DNA of 37,303 bases from Sphingomonas taxi (GTDB lineage Bacteria > Pseudomonadota > Alphaproteobacteria > Sphingomonadales > Sphingomonadaceae), in NCBI GenBank assembly GCA_003240625.1, contig QFMX01000015.1, positions 1-37,303 of the forward strand, written 5' to 3'. Made by a program: the position numbers and the translations under genes. The first letter of the stretch is position 1. Each line of letters starts with the position of its first letter. This document shows positions 16,572 through 24,659 of the stretch, piece after piece. Under the pieces are notes generated by a model. That model was not told the DNA's origin, made no database searches, and saw only the letters and a list, made by a program, of their open reading frames with translations.

Positions 16572-17873
16572 ATGGCACCGCTTCCCCCCTTCCCCTGGAT
16601 CGACGTCGCGATCATCCTCGCGCTGGTCGCGTTGAACGGTGTGTTCGCAATGAGCGAACTCGCGATCGTCTCCGCGCGGAAGGCCCGGCTCGAGGCGATG
16701 GCTCGCCAAGGCAAGAAGGGCGCGCGCGCCGCGCTCGTGCTCGCGGCCGACCCGGGCAAGTTCCTGTCGACGGTCCAGATCGGGATCACGCTGATCGGTA
16801 TCCTCGCGGGTGCCTATTCGGGCTCCAGCCTCGGCATGCCGACCGCCGCGCGGTTGCAGGCCTGGGGGCTGTCGGCCTCGACTGCCGAGACCGTCGGGTT
16901 CGCGATCGTCATCGGCCTGACCACCTATGCGTCGCTGATCATCGGCGAGCTGGTCCCCAAGCAGTTCGCGCTGCGGGCGCCCGAGGCGATCGCCTCGTTC
17001 ATGGCACCGGTGATGCGCTGGCTCGCGATCGGCACCGCGCCGATCGTGCTGGTGCTCGATTCGACCAGCGCGCTGATCTTCAAGCTGCTCCGGCTCAACC
17101 GCGAATCGGAAGAGCACGTCACCGCCGAAGAGCTCCACATGATCGTCGCCGAGGCGTCGAAGTCGGGGATCATCGAGGAGCATGAGCGCTCGATCATCTC
17201 GGGCGTCGTCCGCCTCGCGGATCGCCCGGTCCGCGAAGTGATGACGCCGCGTACCGAGATAGACTGGCTCGACTGCGATTGGGGCCCCGACGAGATCCGC
17301 GAGACATTGCTCGCGTCGCAGCACACCCGCCTGCCGGTCGGCGAAGGCTCGATCGATGCGGTCAAGGGCGTGGTCCAGGCGCGCGACATCGCCGCGGCGC
17401 TGTTCCGCGGCGAGCCGATCGACCTTCGCGCGCTGATGCGCAAGGCGCCGGTGGTGATCGACCAGATCGACGCGATGGATGCGCTGCTGGCATTGCGCGA
17501 GGCCGAGGTGCCGATGGCGCTGATCCACGACGAATACGGCCATTTCGAAGGGATCGTCACCCCCGCCGACCTGCTCGCGGCGATCGCCGGGGAGTTCAAG
17601 TCGGACTCGGATCCCGACGACGCACCCTCGGTGGTGGTCCGCGACGACGGCTCGCTGCTGGTGGCGGGGACGATGGCGGCGGATTCGCTCGCCGATCGCC
17701 TCGGCATCGACTTGCCCGAAGACCGCGACTACGCGACGGTCGCCGGGCTGGCGCTGTCGGTGTTCCGCCATCTGCCGGGCGAGGGCGAGAGCTTCGTCGA
17801 GCAGGGCTGGAAGTTCGAGATCGTCGACCTGGACGGGCGGCGGATCGACAAGCTGCTGGTGAGTGAAGTCTGA
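16572..17873 (+). CDS. CNNM/CBS/CorC-domain membrane protein ('hemolysin family')
   Basis: The 433-residue product has an N-terminal CNNM (DUF21) transmembrane domain (about 1-190) starting PWIDVAIILALVALNGVFAM and including ITLIGILAGAYSGSSLG, then a paired CBS domain (about 205-330; REVMTPRTEIDWLD, then PVVIDQIDAMDALLALREAE with HDEYGHFEGIVTPADLL), and a C-terminal CorC/HlyC domain (about 345-430; GTMAADSLADRLGIDLP, DYATVAGLAL). Such proteins are linked to Mg2+/Co2+ export or resistance; the 'hemolysin' name is historic. I chose ATG 16572 (GGAG close upstream); a GTG at 16533 with AAGGA upstream would add 13 residues. It is divergent from the OmpA-like gene. Confidence 0.9.
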   Translation: MAPLPPFPWIDVAIILALVALNGVFAMSELAIVSARKARLEAMARQGKKGARAALVLAADPGKFLSTVQIGITLIGILAGAYSGSSLGMPTAARLQAWGLSASTAETVGFAIVIGLTTYASLIIGELVPKQFALRAPEAIASFMAPVMRWLAIGTAPIVLVLDSTSALIFKLLRLNRESEEHVTAEELHMIVAEASKSGIIEEHERSIISGVVRLADRPVREVMTPRTEIDWLDCDWGPDEIRETLLASQHTRLPVGEGSIDAVKGVVQARDIAAALFRGEPIDLRALMRKAPVVIDQIDAMDALLALREAEVPMALIHDEYGHFEGIVTPADLLAAIAGEFKSDSDPDDAPSVVVRDDGSLLVAGTMAADSLADRLGIDLPEDRDYATVAGLALSVFRHLPGEGESFVEQGWKFEIVDLDGRRIDKLLVSEV

Positions 17874-17926
17874 GGGTAAGGTTTGGCTCTGTTGGGGACG
17901 GTTCCCCTCGGCCTCCCCAGCATGCG

Positions 17927-17939
17927 CCCCCCCCCCCCC
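17927..17939. repeat. Homopolymer of 13 C
   Basis: Thirteen consecutive C residues directly precede the left arm of the adjoining inverted repeat. Such tracts are prone to slippage and to sequencing error. It lies between convergent genes, so no reading frame is affected. Confidence 0.8.
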
Positions 17940-18033
17940 GGCGAAGGCCGGGGCCCAGTTGGCAAGGTTCCGGTAACGAAGCGCTACCCCTAGTTTGCGC
18001 CGTTTCCCAACTGGGCCCCGGCCTCCGCCGGGG
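17936..18033. repeat. Long inverted repeat, 'ccccggcgaaggccgggg' family, copy 1
   Basis: The 27-base arms 17936-17962 and 18007-18033 are complementary with one mismatch; each arm also contains its own ccccggc/gccgggg-type hairpin. The loop is 44 bases. It lies between the convergent CorC-like and MlaA genes. A near-identical element is at 36546-36658 and a single-hairpin relative at 31181-31206. Confidence 0.85.
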
Positions 18034-18084
18034 AGGTGGTGCGCACGCGGTGTTCGTTGCTAAGTTCGGCCCGCCTATCGAAAT

Positions 18085-18216
18085 CCGTTCGTCCTGAGTA
18101 GCTGCTGAGCTTGTCGAAGCGGCGTATCGAAGGACAGGCGCGCGGAACCTGTGCTTCGATACGAGCCCTCGATACGCTACTGACGGAGCTACTCGGTCTC
18201 TACTCAGCACGAACGG
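18085..18216. repeat. Long inverted repeat, 'ttcgtcctgagtagc' family
   Basis: The left half starts ccgttcgtcctgagtagc and includes gcgtatcgaag; the right half has cttcgatacg and ends ctactcagcacgaacgg. The outer and inner parts pair, with interruptions. Related repeats are, as I recall, widespread in Sphingomonas, Xanthomonas and Caulobacter intergenic DNA. It is the second repeat in the same 367-base convergent gap. Confidence 0.7.
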
Positions 18217-18240
18217 AGAGGGGTAAGGCTCCTCCTTCGT

Positions 18241-19503
18241 TCAGGGACGAGCTTCGGATCCGCTAGTCGCGTCGCCACCGGGAGCCGCCGCTGCGGGCGC
18301 CGCCGCAGGTACATCGCCGCCGGGAGCAGCCGCCGTGGGCGCCGCCGCTGGCACATCGACGCCGGGAGCAGCAACCGCGGGCGCCGCCGCGGGTACATCG
18401 GCGGCAGGCGCACCGCTGAAGCTCTCGGCCGGCACCGCCGAAACCGTTCCCGAATCAGCCGCGGCGCCCGGCTCCAGATACTTCGGCACGAACGGCACCA
18501 CGCTCGGCGGCGGCCCCGACATGCCCGCCGGATCGCCCTCGACGCGCCCGTGGAGATGGTCGATCTCCGCCTGGCGCCGGTTGAGATAAAAGGCCCGCGT
18601 CGCCGCGTACGGATCGGGCGAATTGTCGTGCAGGTCCTTCAGCGTCTGGTCGAACTCCGATCGGTGATCGAGCGCGCCGAGGATACCCGCCGGGATCGTG
18701 TAGGTCGCGCTGGTGAACGGCTTGCCGACGCCGACCGGCAGGATCAGGCGATCGACCGCGCCCCCGAGAAGGTCGCGCACCGTCGTCGGCCCGACCAGGG
18801 GCAGGAACAGGAACGGGCCGTTCTTCACGCCGTAATAGCCGAGCGTGTTGGCGAACCCGTTCGAGCGCCGGGGCAGGCGGAACGGCTTGCGCTTGGCCAT
18901 GTCGATCACGCCAACCGCGCCGATCGTCGAGTTGATCGCGAACCGCCCGACCGTCTCCGCCGCCTTGCCCGGCTTCAACTGCAGCAGGAAGTTCAGGAAG
19001 ACGATCGGCTCGCGCAGATTGTAGAGGAAATTGTGGATGCCGCGCCGGATCGGGCTCGGCACGGTCTTCTTGTAGGTCCGCGCGACCGGGCCGATCACCG
19101 CGTCGTCGACCTTCTGCGTCACCGCGAACGACTCGGCGTTGGCCGCGCGCAGCGGATCGCCCGCGCTCTCCTTGCGGCCGGTGACGATGATGTCGGTCTG
19201 CGTGCCACGCTCGGTCGCCGGCGTGCGCAACGGTGGCGGGCCGACCGGAGGGATCGCCTGCGTGGGAAGCCCCTGTGGCGAAAACTCGACGGCTGGAAGC
19301 GAGCCGATCAGGGCCAGAGGGGACGTTGCCATCGATATCGGCAACGATACGGGAAGTGTTACGGGGATCGACGCCGGTACGGGGAAATCGCCGGCGAACG
19401 GCGATGGCGTCGCGCCGGGCACAGCGACCGGTCCGGCGACCGGCCCGGTCGTCGGCAGCACCGGCGCGGTGGTCAGCAGCATCGCACTCATCATTGCCAG
19501 CAT
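18241..19503 (-). CDS. mlaA: MlaA (VacJ) family protein with low-complexity ends
   Basis: The 420-residue protein contains a full MlaA domain (about 112-325): DPLRAANAESFAVTQKVDDA, FLYNLREPIVFLNFLLQLKP, FAINSTIGAVGVIDMA, GFANTLGYYGVKNGPFLFLP and GPTTVRDLLGGAVD. MlaA works in the outer membrane with OmpC/OmpF-like porins and MlaBCDEF to return mislocated phospholipids. Two things are odd: no lipobox Cys is visible after the N-terminal hydrophobic stretch, and the domain is flanked by long Pro/Ala/Gly-rich tails, the C-terminal one with three 14-residue repeats. I prefer ATG 19503 over GTG 19509. If the missing Cys is real the protein would be a periplasmic or signal-anchored form. Confidence 0.88.
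   Translation of the reverse strand: MLAMMSAMLLTTAPVLPTTGPVAGPVAVPGATPSPFAGDFPVPASIPVTLPVSLPISMATSPLALIGSLPAVEFSPQGLPTQAIPPVGPPPLRTPATERGTQTDIIVTGRKESAGDPLRAANAESFAVTQKVDDAVIGPVARTYKKTVPSPIRRGIHNFLYNLREPIVFLNFLLQLKPGKAAETVGRFAINSTIGAVGVIDMAKRKPFRLPRRSNGFANTLGYYGVKNGPFLFLPLVGPTTVRDLLGGAVDRLILPVGVGKPFTSATYTIPAGILGALDHRSEFDQTLKDLHDNSPDPYAATRAFYLNRRQAEIDHLHGRVEGDPAGMSGPPPSVVPFVPKYLEPGAAADSGTVSAVPAESFSGAPAADVPAAAPAVAAPGVDVPAAAPTAAAPGGDVPAAAPAAAAPGGDATSGSEARP
18280..18405 (-). repeat. Three tandem 42-bp repeats in the mlaA 3' end
   Basis: The reading frame encodes three 14-residue units, AADVPAAAPAVAAP, GVDVPAAAPTAAAP and GGDVPAAAPAAAAP. The unit length is a multiple of three, so changes in copy number would keep the frame. 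Confidence 0.8.
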
Positions 19504-19648
19504 GTGCACTCATCGCCCTGTCTAATACCGCCCTCATACTTCGAGGTGCGACACCGCGTGACATGCCCGTCGCCGCCCGCGCGGCATAGAGCCAATCGAC
19601 ATCCGCCGCGTGCGCGTGTCGTGCTGCCGGTCGATCGACCGACGCGGG

Positions 19649-20452
19649 TTACAGCTTGCCGAACACCGCCTCGAAACCTGCCTTGTCGCCGGCTGCCAGC
19701 AACCGCGCCTGTTCGATCCAGCGATCGCGCCCCATCCGCCCGGTGAAATTGCCAAGCTGCGCGTCGATCGACTGCGCCTCGCTCTCCGACAGCGCGGCCA
19801 TCTGGCCGACCGTCGTGACTCCAAGTGCGCCGAGCTGCGTGGCGACCTTGGGGCCGAGTCCCTTCAACTGCGTCACCGGACCATCGGCGTAGGATTGCGC
19901 GCACACGGGAGGGGCGATCGGGGCGGGTTCGGCCGAGGCCGGCACCGCGGGCTCGGGAGCCGGGCTGGGCGCCAACGGTGTGGGGGCGGGGGGCGGTTCG
20001 TCGATGATCGGCGGCTGCGGCGCGGCGGGCGGGGCTTCGCGCTCGATCGTGGGCGATGGCGATGGCGATGGCGATGGTGCCGGTGCCGGTGCCGGGGTGG
20101 GAGCGACCGTCCGCGTTTGCGTCTGGGACTGCTCGGCCCTGCGCGGCTCGGCCCCGTGCGGCGCGGCTGGAGCCGGCGCGACGGGTGCCGGCTCGGGAGC
20201 CTGCGCGCGTGGCGACTCGACCGGGACGGGGGCCGGCACCGGAGCGACGCCGGCTTCCTTGGCATTCGCGATCACGTCGCGCGACGCCTTCACCCGGCTG
20301 CGTTTCGCCTTGATGCCCCAGATCAGGCCGATCACGACGAGCACCGCCACCACGGCGATGATCGTGAAGTGGATCGCGGTCAGCGTGGCGATGCCGTCGG
20401 GCAGCAGGCTCATGCCCGAGGCGGAGGTCGCGGAAGTTTCGTTCATGCCCAT
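19649..20452 (-). CDS. Membrane-anchored protein with C-terminal helix-hairpin-helix domain
   Basis: The 267-residue product has a short N-terminal tail, one transmembrane segment (about residues 27-46; HFTIIAVVAVLVVIGLIWGI) followed by a basic stop (KAKRSRVK), then a long Pro/Ala/Ser linker (about 68-190) including SPSPSPSP, and a C-terminal domain (about 195-265) with LKGLGPKVATQLGALGVTTV, a helix-hairpin-helix pattern. Similar HhH tails occur in proteins annotated near or fused to NuoE and ribosomal L21 in alphaproteobacteria; the role is unknown. HhH motifs often bind DNA non-specifically, but here the domain is tied to the membrane, probably on the cytoplasmic side, so it may serve protein contacts. 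ATG 20446 is an alternative start. Confidence 0.75.
   Translation of the reverse strand: MGMNETSATSASGMSLLPDGIATLTAIHFTIIAVVAVLVVIGLIWGIKAKRSRVKASRDVIANAKEAGVAPVPAPVPVESPRAQAPEPAPVAPAPAAPHGAEPRRAEQSQTQTRTVAPTPAPAPAPSPSPSPSPTIEREAPPAAPQPPIIDEPPPAPTPLAPSPAPEPAVPASAEPAPIAPPVCAQSYADGPVTQLKGLGPKVATQLGALGVTTVGQMAALSESEAQSIDAQLGNFTGRMGRDRWIEQARLLAAGDKAGFEAVFGKL
20055..20096. repeat. Hexanucleotide tandem repeats within the HhH-protein linker
   Basis: gatggc repeats about four times from 20055, followed by about three tgccgg units to 20096. In the minus-strand frame they encode the Ser-Pro and Ala-Pro alternations of the linker. Copy-number change would alter linker length without a frameshift. Confidence 0.7.
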
Positions 20453-20510
20453 ACTCGTAGCGCCACGCGAGGAAGGCGGCGAGAGGTAATTGGGTTAGGT
20501 AGTCATGTCT

Positions 20511-20635
20511 GATCCTCCCCCGCCAGGGGGAGGTGTCGCCAAAGGTGACGGAGGGGGAGGGCACGGAACAGAGGTTATCCCTTTCCTCCCCCTCCGTCTG
20601 GCGAGTGCCAGCCCCCCCCCTGGCGGGGGAGGATC
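20511..20635. repeat. Long inverted repeat, 'cctcccccgcc' family, copy 2
   Basis: The outer arms gatcctcccccgcca (20511-20525) and tggcgggggaggatc (20621-20635) are perfectly complementary, and inner blocks (gacggagggggagg / cctccccctccgtc) also pair. It fills the gap between purD and the HhH-protein gene, which point the same way, so it could attenuate read-through. Confidence 0.8.
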
Positions 20636-20644
20636 AGGCGTGGA

Positions 20645-21910
20645 TCACGCCTCGCGCGCGATCTCGCGCCAGCCGATGTCGCGGCGATAGAAGCCTTCCG
20701 CGAAATCGATCGCCTCGACCGCGCGATAGGCGTTCGCCTGCGCCGTCGCGACATCGTCGCCGGTCGCGGTCACCGCGAGCACGCGCCCGCCCGACGCGAC
20801 CAGCCCGCCGGCCTCCAACCGCGTGCTGGCATGGAACACTGTACCGCCCGCTGCCTGCGCGGAATCGAGACCGACGATCGCGCCGCCCGCCTTGGGCGTA
20901 CCCGGATAGCCCTCAGCCGCCATCACCACCGTCAGTGCGGTCTCGTCGCTGAACTTCGCCGCCGGCATCTCGCCGAGCCGTCCTTCCGCCACCGCGAGCA
21001 TCGTCGCGAGCAGATCGCCCTGGAAGCGCATCATCAGCACCTGCGTCTCGGGATCCCCGAACCGCGCATTATATTCGATCAGCTTGGGTCCCTGCGGCGT
21101 CAGCATCAGCCCGGCGTACAGCACGCCCGAGAATGGCATGCCCTCCGCCGCCATCGCCGCCACCGTCGGCGCGACGATCTCGTCGATCGCGCGCTTCTCC
21201 AGCGCGGGCGTCAGCACGAGGGCAGGGCTGTATGCGCCCATCCCGCCGGTATTGGGCCCGGTATCGCCCTCGCCGACGCGCTTGTGATCCTGCGCGGAAC
21301 CGAACGGCATCAGCGACACGCCATCAGTCAGCACGAACAGGCTCGCCTCCTCGCCCTCCAGGAATTCCTCGATCACCGCCTCGGCTTCCCCGTCGGTGAA
21401 CAGCGCGTCGAGCGCGGCCTCGGCCTCGGCGGCGCTGAACGCGATGACCACGCCCTTGCCTGCGGCGAGGCCGTCCGCCTTGATGACGACCGGCAACGAG
21501 AAGGTGCGGGCAAGCGCGGCATCCGCCTCTTCGCGGCTCTTCACGCGGACATAGCCCGCGGTCGGGATGCCGGCGCGCAGGCACAGATCCTTGGTGAAGC
21601 CCTTCGACCCCTCGAGTTGCGCCGCCGCCTTCGAGGGCCCGAACACCGGAATGTCCGCCGCGCGGCACGTGTCCGCCAGCCCGTCGACCAGCGGCGCTTC
21701 GGGCCCGATCACGACCAGCCCGACGTCATGCTCGCGGACGAACGCGACGACGGCGGCGTGATCCGTCGCATCCAGCGGCACGAGCGTCGCAATGCGCGCG
21801 ATCCCGGGGTTGCCCGGCGCGGCGTACAGCGTATCGAGGCCTCTAGATTGCACCAGCTTCCACGCGAGCGCATGTTCGCGACCCCCCGAGCCCAGCAGCA
21901 GGACGTTCAT
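20645..21910 (-). CDS. purD: Phosphoribosylamine-glycine ligase
   Basis: The 421-residue ATP-grasp enzyme (GAR synthetase) joins glycine to 5-phosphoribosylamine in the second step of purine synthesis. Family motifs are present in order: MNVLLLGSGGREHALAWKL at the N-terminus, VIGPEAPLVDGLAD, GPSKAAAQLEGSKGFTKD, VVIKADGLAAGKGVVIAF, DHKRVGEGDTGPNTGGMGAY and YNARFGDPETQVLMMRF. Length is normal. The frame is open 37 codons further upstream, but ATG 21910 directly begins the conserved first strand. That start codon shares its CATG with the divergent xseA start, so the purD promoter must lie inside xseA. Confidence 0.96.
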   Translation of the reverse strand: MNVLLLGSGGREHALAWKLVQSRGLDTLYAAPGNPGIARIATLVPLDATDHAAVVAFVREHDVGLVVIGPEAPLVDGLADTCRAADIPVFGPSKAAAQLEGSKGFTKDLCLRAGIPTAGYVRVKSREEADAALARTFSLPVVIKADGLAAGKGVVIAFSAAEAEAALDALFTDGEAEAVIEEFLEGEEASLFVLTDGVSLMPFGSAQDHKRVGEGDTGPNTGGMGAYSPALVLTPALEKRAIDEIVAPTVAAMAAEGMPFSGVLYAGLMLTPQGPKLIEYNARFGDPETQVLMMRFQGDLLATMLAVAEGRLGEMPAAKFSDETALTVVMAAEGYPGTPKAGGAIVGLDSAQAAGGTVFHASTRLEAGGLVASGGRVLAVTATGDDVATAQANAYRAVEAIDFAEGFYRRDIGWREIAREA

Positions 21911-21911
21911 G
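21908..21911. other. Shared CATG: overlapping divergent start codons
   Basis: The minus-strand ATG of purD (21910-21908) and the plus-strand ATG of xseA (21909-21911) overlap by two bases in the palindrome CATG. Both starts look right: purD begins with its first beta strand, and xseA has AGGA about 6 bases upstream. Confidence 0.75.
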
Positions 21912-23336
21912 CCCGATCCCTTTTCCGATGATGTCGTGTCGAATGACATGGGCCGGCTGGTAGCCGAGCAAGTCCCCGGCGACAACGCACTCGCCATGTC
22001 GGTCGGCGAACTCGCCTTCAAGCTAAAGCGGATGGTCGAGGGCGAGTTCGGCCATGTCCGCCTGCGCGGCGAGATCTCGGGCTGGAAGCGTGTCGCCTCC
22101 GGGCATTGCTATATGTCGCTCAAGGACGACCAGGCGGTGATCGACGGCGTCATCTGGAAGGGCAACGCGTCGAGCCTCGCCTTCGTGCCGCAGGACGGCA
22201 TCGAGGTGATCGCGACCGGCAAGCTCACCACCTATCCCGGGCGTTCGAAATACCAGATCGTCATCGAGCGGATGGAGCTGGCCGGCGCGGGCGCGCTGAT
22301 GGCGTTGCTTGAGAAACTGAAGGCGAAGCTGGCGGGCGAGGGGCTGTTCGACGGCACGCGGAAAAAGCGCCTGCCGTTCATGCCGAAGGTCATCGGCGTC
22401 GTCACCTCGGGCACCGGTGCCGTGATCCGCGACATTCTCCACCGCCTCGAGGATCGCTGTCCGACGCACGTCATCGTTTGGCCGGTGAAGGTGCAGGGCG
22501 AGGGCTCGGCGCCCGAGATCGCCGCCGCGGTGCGCGGATTCGACGCGCTCGTCCCTGGCGGGCCGGTGCCGCGCCCCGACCTCGTGATCGTCGCGCGCGG
22601 TGGCGGCTCGGTCGAGGATCTGTGGTCGTTCAACGAGGAGGTCGTCGTGCGTGCTGTGGCGGCGTGCACGATCCCGATCATCTCCGCCGTAGGCCACGAG
22701 ACCGACACCACCTTGTGCGATTTCGCCGCCGACCTGCGCGCGCCGACGCCGACCGCCGCCGCCGAGATCGCGGTACCCGTGCTCGCCGACCTGCGGCTGA
22801 CGATCGACAGCCACCGCAACCGCACCGAACGCTGCGCCCGCCGCCATGTCGAGCGCGGCCGGGAGCGGCTTGATGCACTCGCCCGCCTGCTGCCGAAGCG
22901 CGACCAGTTGCTCGGGCCTCAGCGCCAGCGCGCGGACGATTTCGGCCAGCGGCTCGATCGCGGGCTGGAGCGTCGCCTGACCTTGGCGCGGGGCAGTCTC
23001 GAACGCTCGGGCGCGGCGCTCCGTCCGGCCACGCTCGAACGTAAACTCGAAGCGAAGCGCGCGCAGCTCGACGCGACGTGGCGCCTCGTCCAGTCGCTCA
23101 ACCCCGACGCGATCCTCGACCGCGGCTATGCCCGCGTCACCGCCCGCCCCGGCGGCGAGACGCTCGCCTCCGCCAGGTCCGCACGCGACGCGGGGACGCT
23201 GACGCTCCACTTCCGCGACGGCGTGGTGGACGCGGTGACGGACACCGGCCTTGAGCGCCCCGCCGCCAAAACCTATGCTGCCCCCAAGGCGAAGGCCGCG
23301 CCCGATCCGGCGCCACGCCAGCCCACCCTGCTGTAG
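21909..23336 (+). CDS. xseA: Exodeoxyribonuclease VII large subunit
   Basis: The 475-residue subunit of exonuclease VII, which degrades single-stranded DNA, has an N-terminal OB domain (about 25-125; ELAFKLKRMVEGEFGHVRLR, GHCYMSLKDDQAVIDGVIWK) and the catalytic domain (VIGVVTSGTGAVIRDILHRL, VIVARGGGSVEDLWSFNEEV, SAVGHETDTTLCDFAADLRA, PTPTAAAE), followed by a long coiled-coil arm and a C-terminal tail. Length and order match the family. ATG 21909 keeps a short N-terminal tail; ATG 21948 (MGRLV) is a possible alternative. It is followed 12 bases later by the DUF2093 gene, so the two with the M23 peptidase form a likely operon. Confidence 0.95.
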   Translation: MPDPFSDDVVSNDMGRLVAEQVPGDNALAMSVGELAFKLKRMVEGEFGHVRLRGEISGWKRVASGHCYMSLKDDQAVIDGVIWKGNASSLAFVPQDGIEVIATGKLTTYPGRSKYQIVIERMELAGAGALMALLEKLKAKLAGEGLFDGTRKKRLPFMPKVIGVVTSGTGAVIRDILHRLEDRCPTHVIVWPVKVQGEGSAPEIAAAVRGFDALVPGGPVPRPDLVIVARGGGSVEDLWSFNEEVVVRAVAACTIPIISAVGHETDTTLCDFAADLRAPTPTAAAEIAVPVLADLRLTIDSHRNRTERCARRHVERGRERLDALARLLPKRDQLLGPQRQRADDFGQRLDRGLERRLTLARGSLERSGAALRPATLERKLEAKRAQLDATWRLVQSLNPDAILDRGYARVTARPGGETLASARSARDAGTLTLHFRDGVVDAVTDTGLERPAAKTYAAPKAKAAPDPAPRQPTLL

Positions 23337-23348
23337 AGAAGACCCGCA

Positions 23349-23549
23349 ATGCTGATGTCCAACTCCGACCGCGCCGCGCGGCTGCATTATATGGCCAACG
23401 GATTCCGCGTGCTCAGCCCCGGCGACCACGTCCCCTGCGCCGCCACCGGCCACCGCATCGCGCTGGAGGATCTGCGCTATTGGAGCGTCGCCCGCCAGGA
23501 GGCGTATTCCACCGCCGCGGCCGCCAGCGAAGCGATGGCGCCCCGATGA
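23349..23549 (+). CDS. DUF2093 domain-containing protein
   Basis: The 66-residue protein matches DUF2093: ARLHYMANGFRVLSPGDHVP, then CAATGHRIALEDLRYWSV and a short Ala-rich tail. The pattern looks like a small beta-rich fold with one Cys. Function is unknown; in alphaproteobacteria it often sits next to xseA, as here. Its TGA overlaps the next gene's ATG (23546-23549). Confidence 0.88.
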   Translation: MLMSNSDRAARLHYMANGFRVLSPGDHVPCAATGHRIALEDLRYWSVARQEAYSTAAAASEAMAPR

Positions 23550-24391
23550 TGCGGGCGGCGGTGCTCGTTTTGCTGGCCGCGACCAGCGCCACCGCCACCG
23601 CCCAGCAACCGCCGCCCCCAACTCCTGCAAGCCAATCCGCCTTCCGCTGGACTGGCACGCTCAGCCAGGGTGGCCTGATTTTAGGCACCGCTCCCGCCGG
23701 TACGCGCTCGGTCGCGCTCGACGACAAGCCGATCACGCTATCCCCGGACGGTCGCTTCATCGCGGGTTTCGACCGCGACGCGGGCCCGCAAGCATCACTG
23801 ACCGCGACGCTCGCCGATGGTCGCAGTGTTACGCAAAGTCTCACGATCGCGCCGCGCGCCTGGCGGATCGAGCGCCTGAATACGCTCCCGAAATTCCCCG
23901 CGCCCGACCCGGTGTTCGCGAAACTCCGCCCGCCCGAACTCGCGCAGATCGTCGCCGCCCGCGCTCGCAGCACGGATGCGCAGGGCTGGCGTCAATCCTT
24001 CGCCTGGCCCGCCACCGGCCGCATCTCCGGCCTGTTCGGTTCGCAACGCGTCTACAAGGGCGAGCCCGGCAGCTATCACTCGGGCACCGACATCGCCAGG
24101 CCGACCGGCGCGGTCGTCACCGCCCCCGCCGACGGCGTCGTGATCCTCGCCGCCGACCGCCCCTTCACGCTCGAGGGCAACCTCCTGATGCTCGACCACG
24201 GCATGGGCCTCAACAGCGCGTTTTTGCACCTGTCCCGCATCGACGTAAAACCCGGCGATCATGTCACGAAGGGCCAACCGATCGGCGCCGTCGGCATGAC
24301 CGGCCGCGCGACGGGCCCGCATCTCCACTGGTCCCTGCGCTGGAACGACGCGAAACTCGATCCGATGCTGGTGGCGGGGGCGATGCAATAG
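23546..24391 (+). CDS. M23 family metallopeptidase (LytM-type)
   Basis: The 281-residue protein has a signal peptide (MRAAVLVLLAATSATATA, cleavage likely before QQPPPP), an N-terminal beta-rich region (about 30-150) and a C-terminal M23 domain: YHSGTDIARPTGAVVTAPAD (H and D metal ligands), MLDHGMGLNSAFLHLSRIDV and GPHLHWSLRWN (HxH). It should cut peptidoglycan peptide bridges in the periplasm, acting in envelope growth or division. All zinc ligands appear present, so it is probably active. The ATG at 23546 overlaps the DUF2093 stop (ATGA); a second ATG at 23549 is also possible. Confidence 0.93.
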   Translation: MMRAAVLVLLAATSATATAQQPPPPTPASQSAFRWTGTLSQGGLILGTAPAGTRSVALDDKPITLSPDGRFIAGFDRDAGPQASLTATLADGRSVTQSLTIAPRAWRIERLNTLPKFPAPDPVFAKLRPPELAQIVAARARSTDAQGWRQSFAWPATGRISGLFGSQRVYKGEPGSYHSGTDIARPTGAVVTAPADGVVILAADRPFTLEGNLLMLDHGMGLNSAFLHLSRIDVKPGDHVTKGQPIGAVGMTGRATGPHLHWSLRWNDAKLDPMLVAGAMQ

Positions 24392-24659
24392 CATTTTTGC
24401 CTATTTATTGTGCGCCGCAGCGTGAATTAGCCTAATAAAACGGCTGCGTGTGCGCCAGTCATCATAATTTGTGTCTTTTCCGCTACATCACGTGACAAAG
24501 CGCATCGAGAATATGAATGGCAGCTTTACAGTGTCATTTTGTCACTTCATTCCTTGTTCATGTCTCTAGGGCGTCGCGATTTTCGCGGCGGAGGGGGCGC
24601 AAAAAACCTCCATGCGAGTCGCAAAGCGGCCGCACGGGGGCAGCCAGGGAAACGCCAAC
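24392..24659. promoter_or_regulatory. AT-richer leader of the TonB-receptor gene
   Basis: This gap is visibly AT-richer than its surroundings. It contains gtgtcattttgtcac (about 24533-24547), an imperfect dyad, and a small stem cgcga/tcgcg at 24575-24587, then a ggaggggg block. It most likely holds the promoter and leader of the receptor gene; exact -35/-10 boxes could not be fixed. Confidence 0.45.

Noticed and set aside
15717..17771. A single 684-residue minus-strand protein including the OmpA domain
   Set aside because: Only the part from 16388 has a lipoprotein signal and ribosome site; the rest is antisense to the CNNM/CorC gene.
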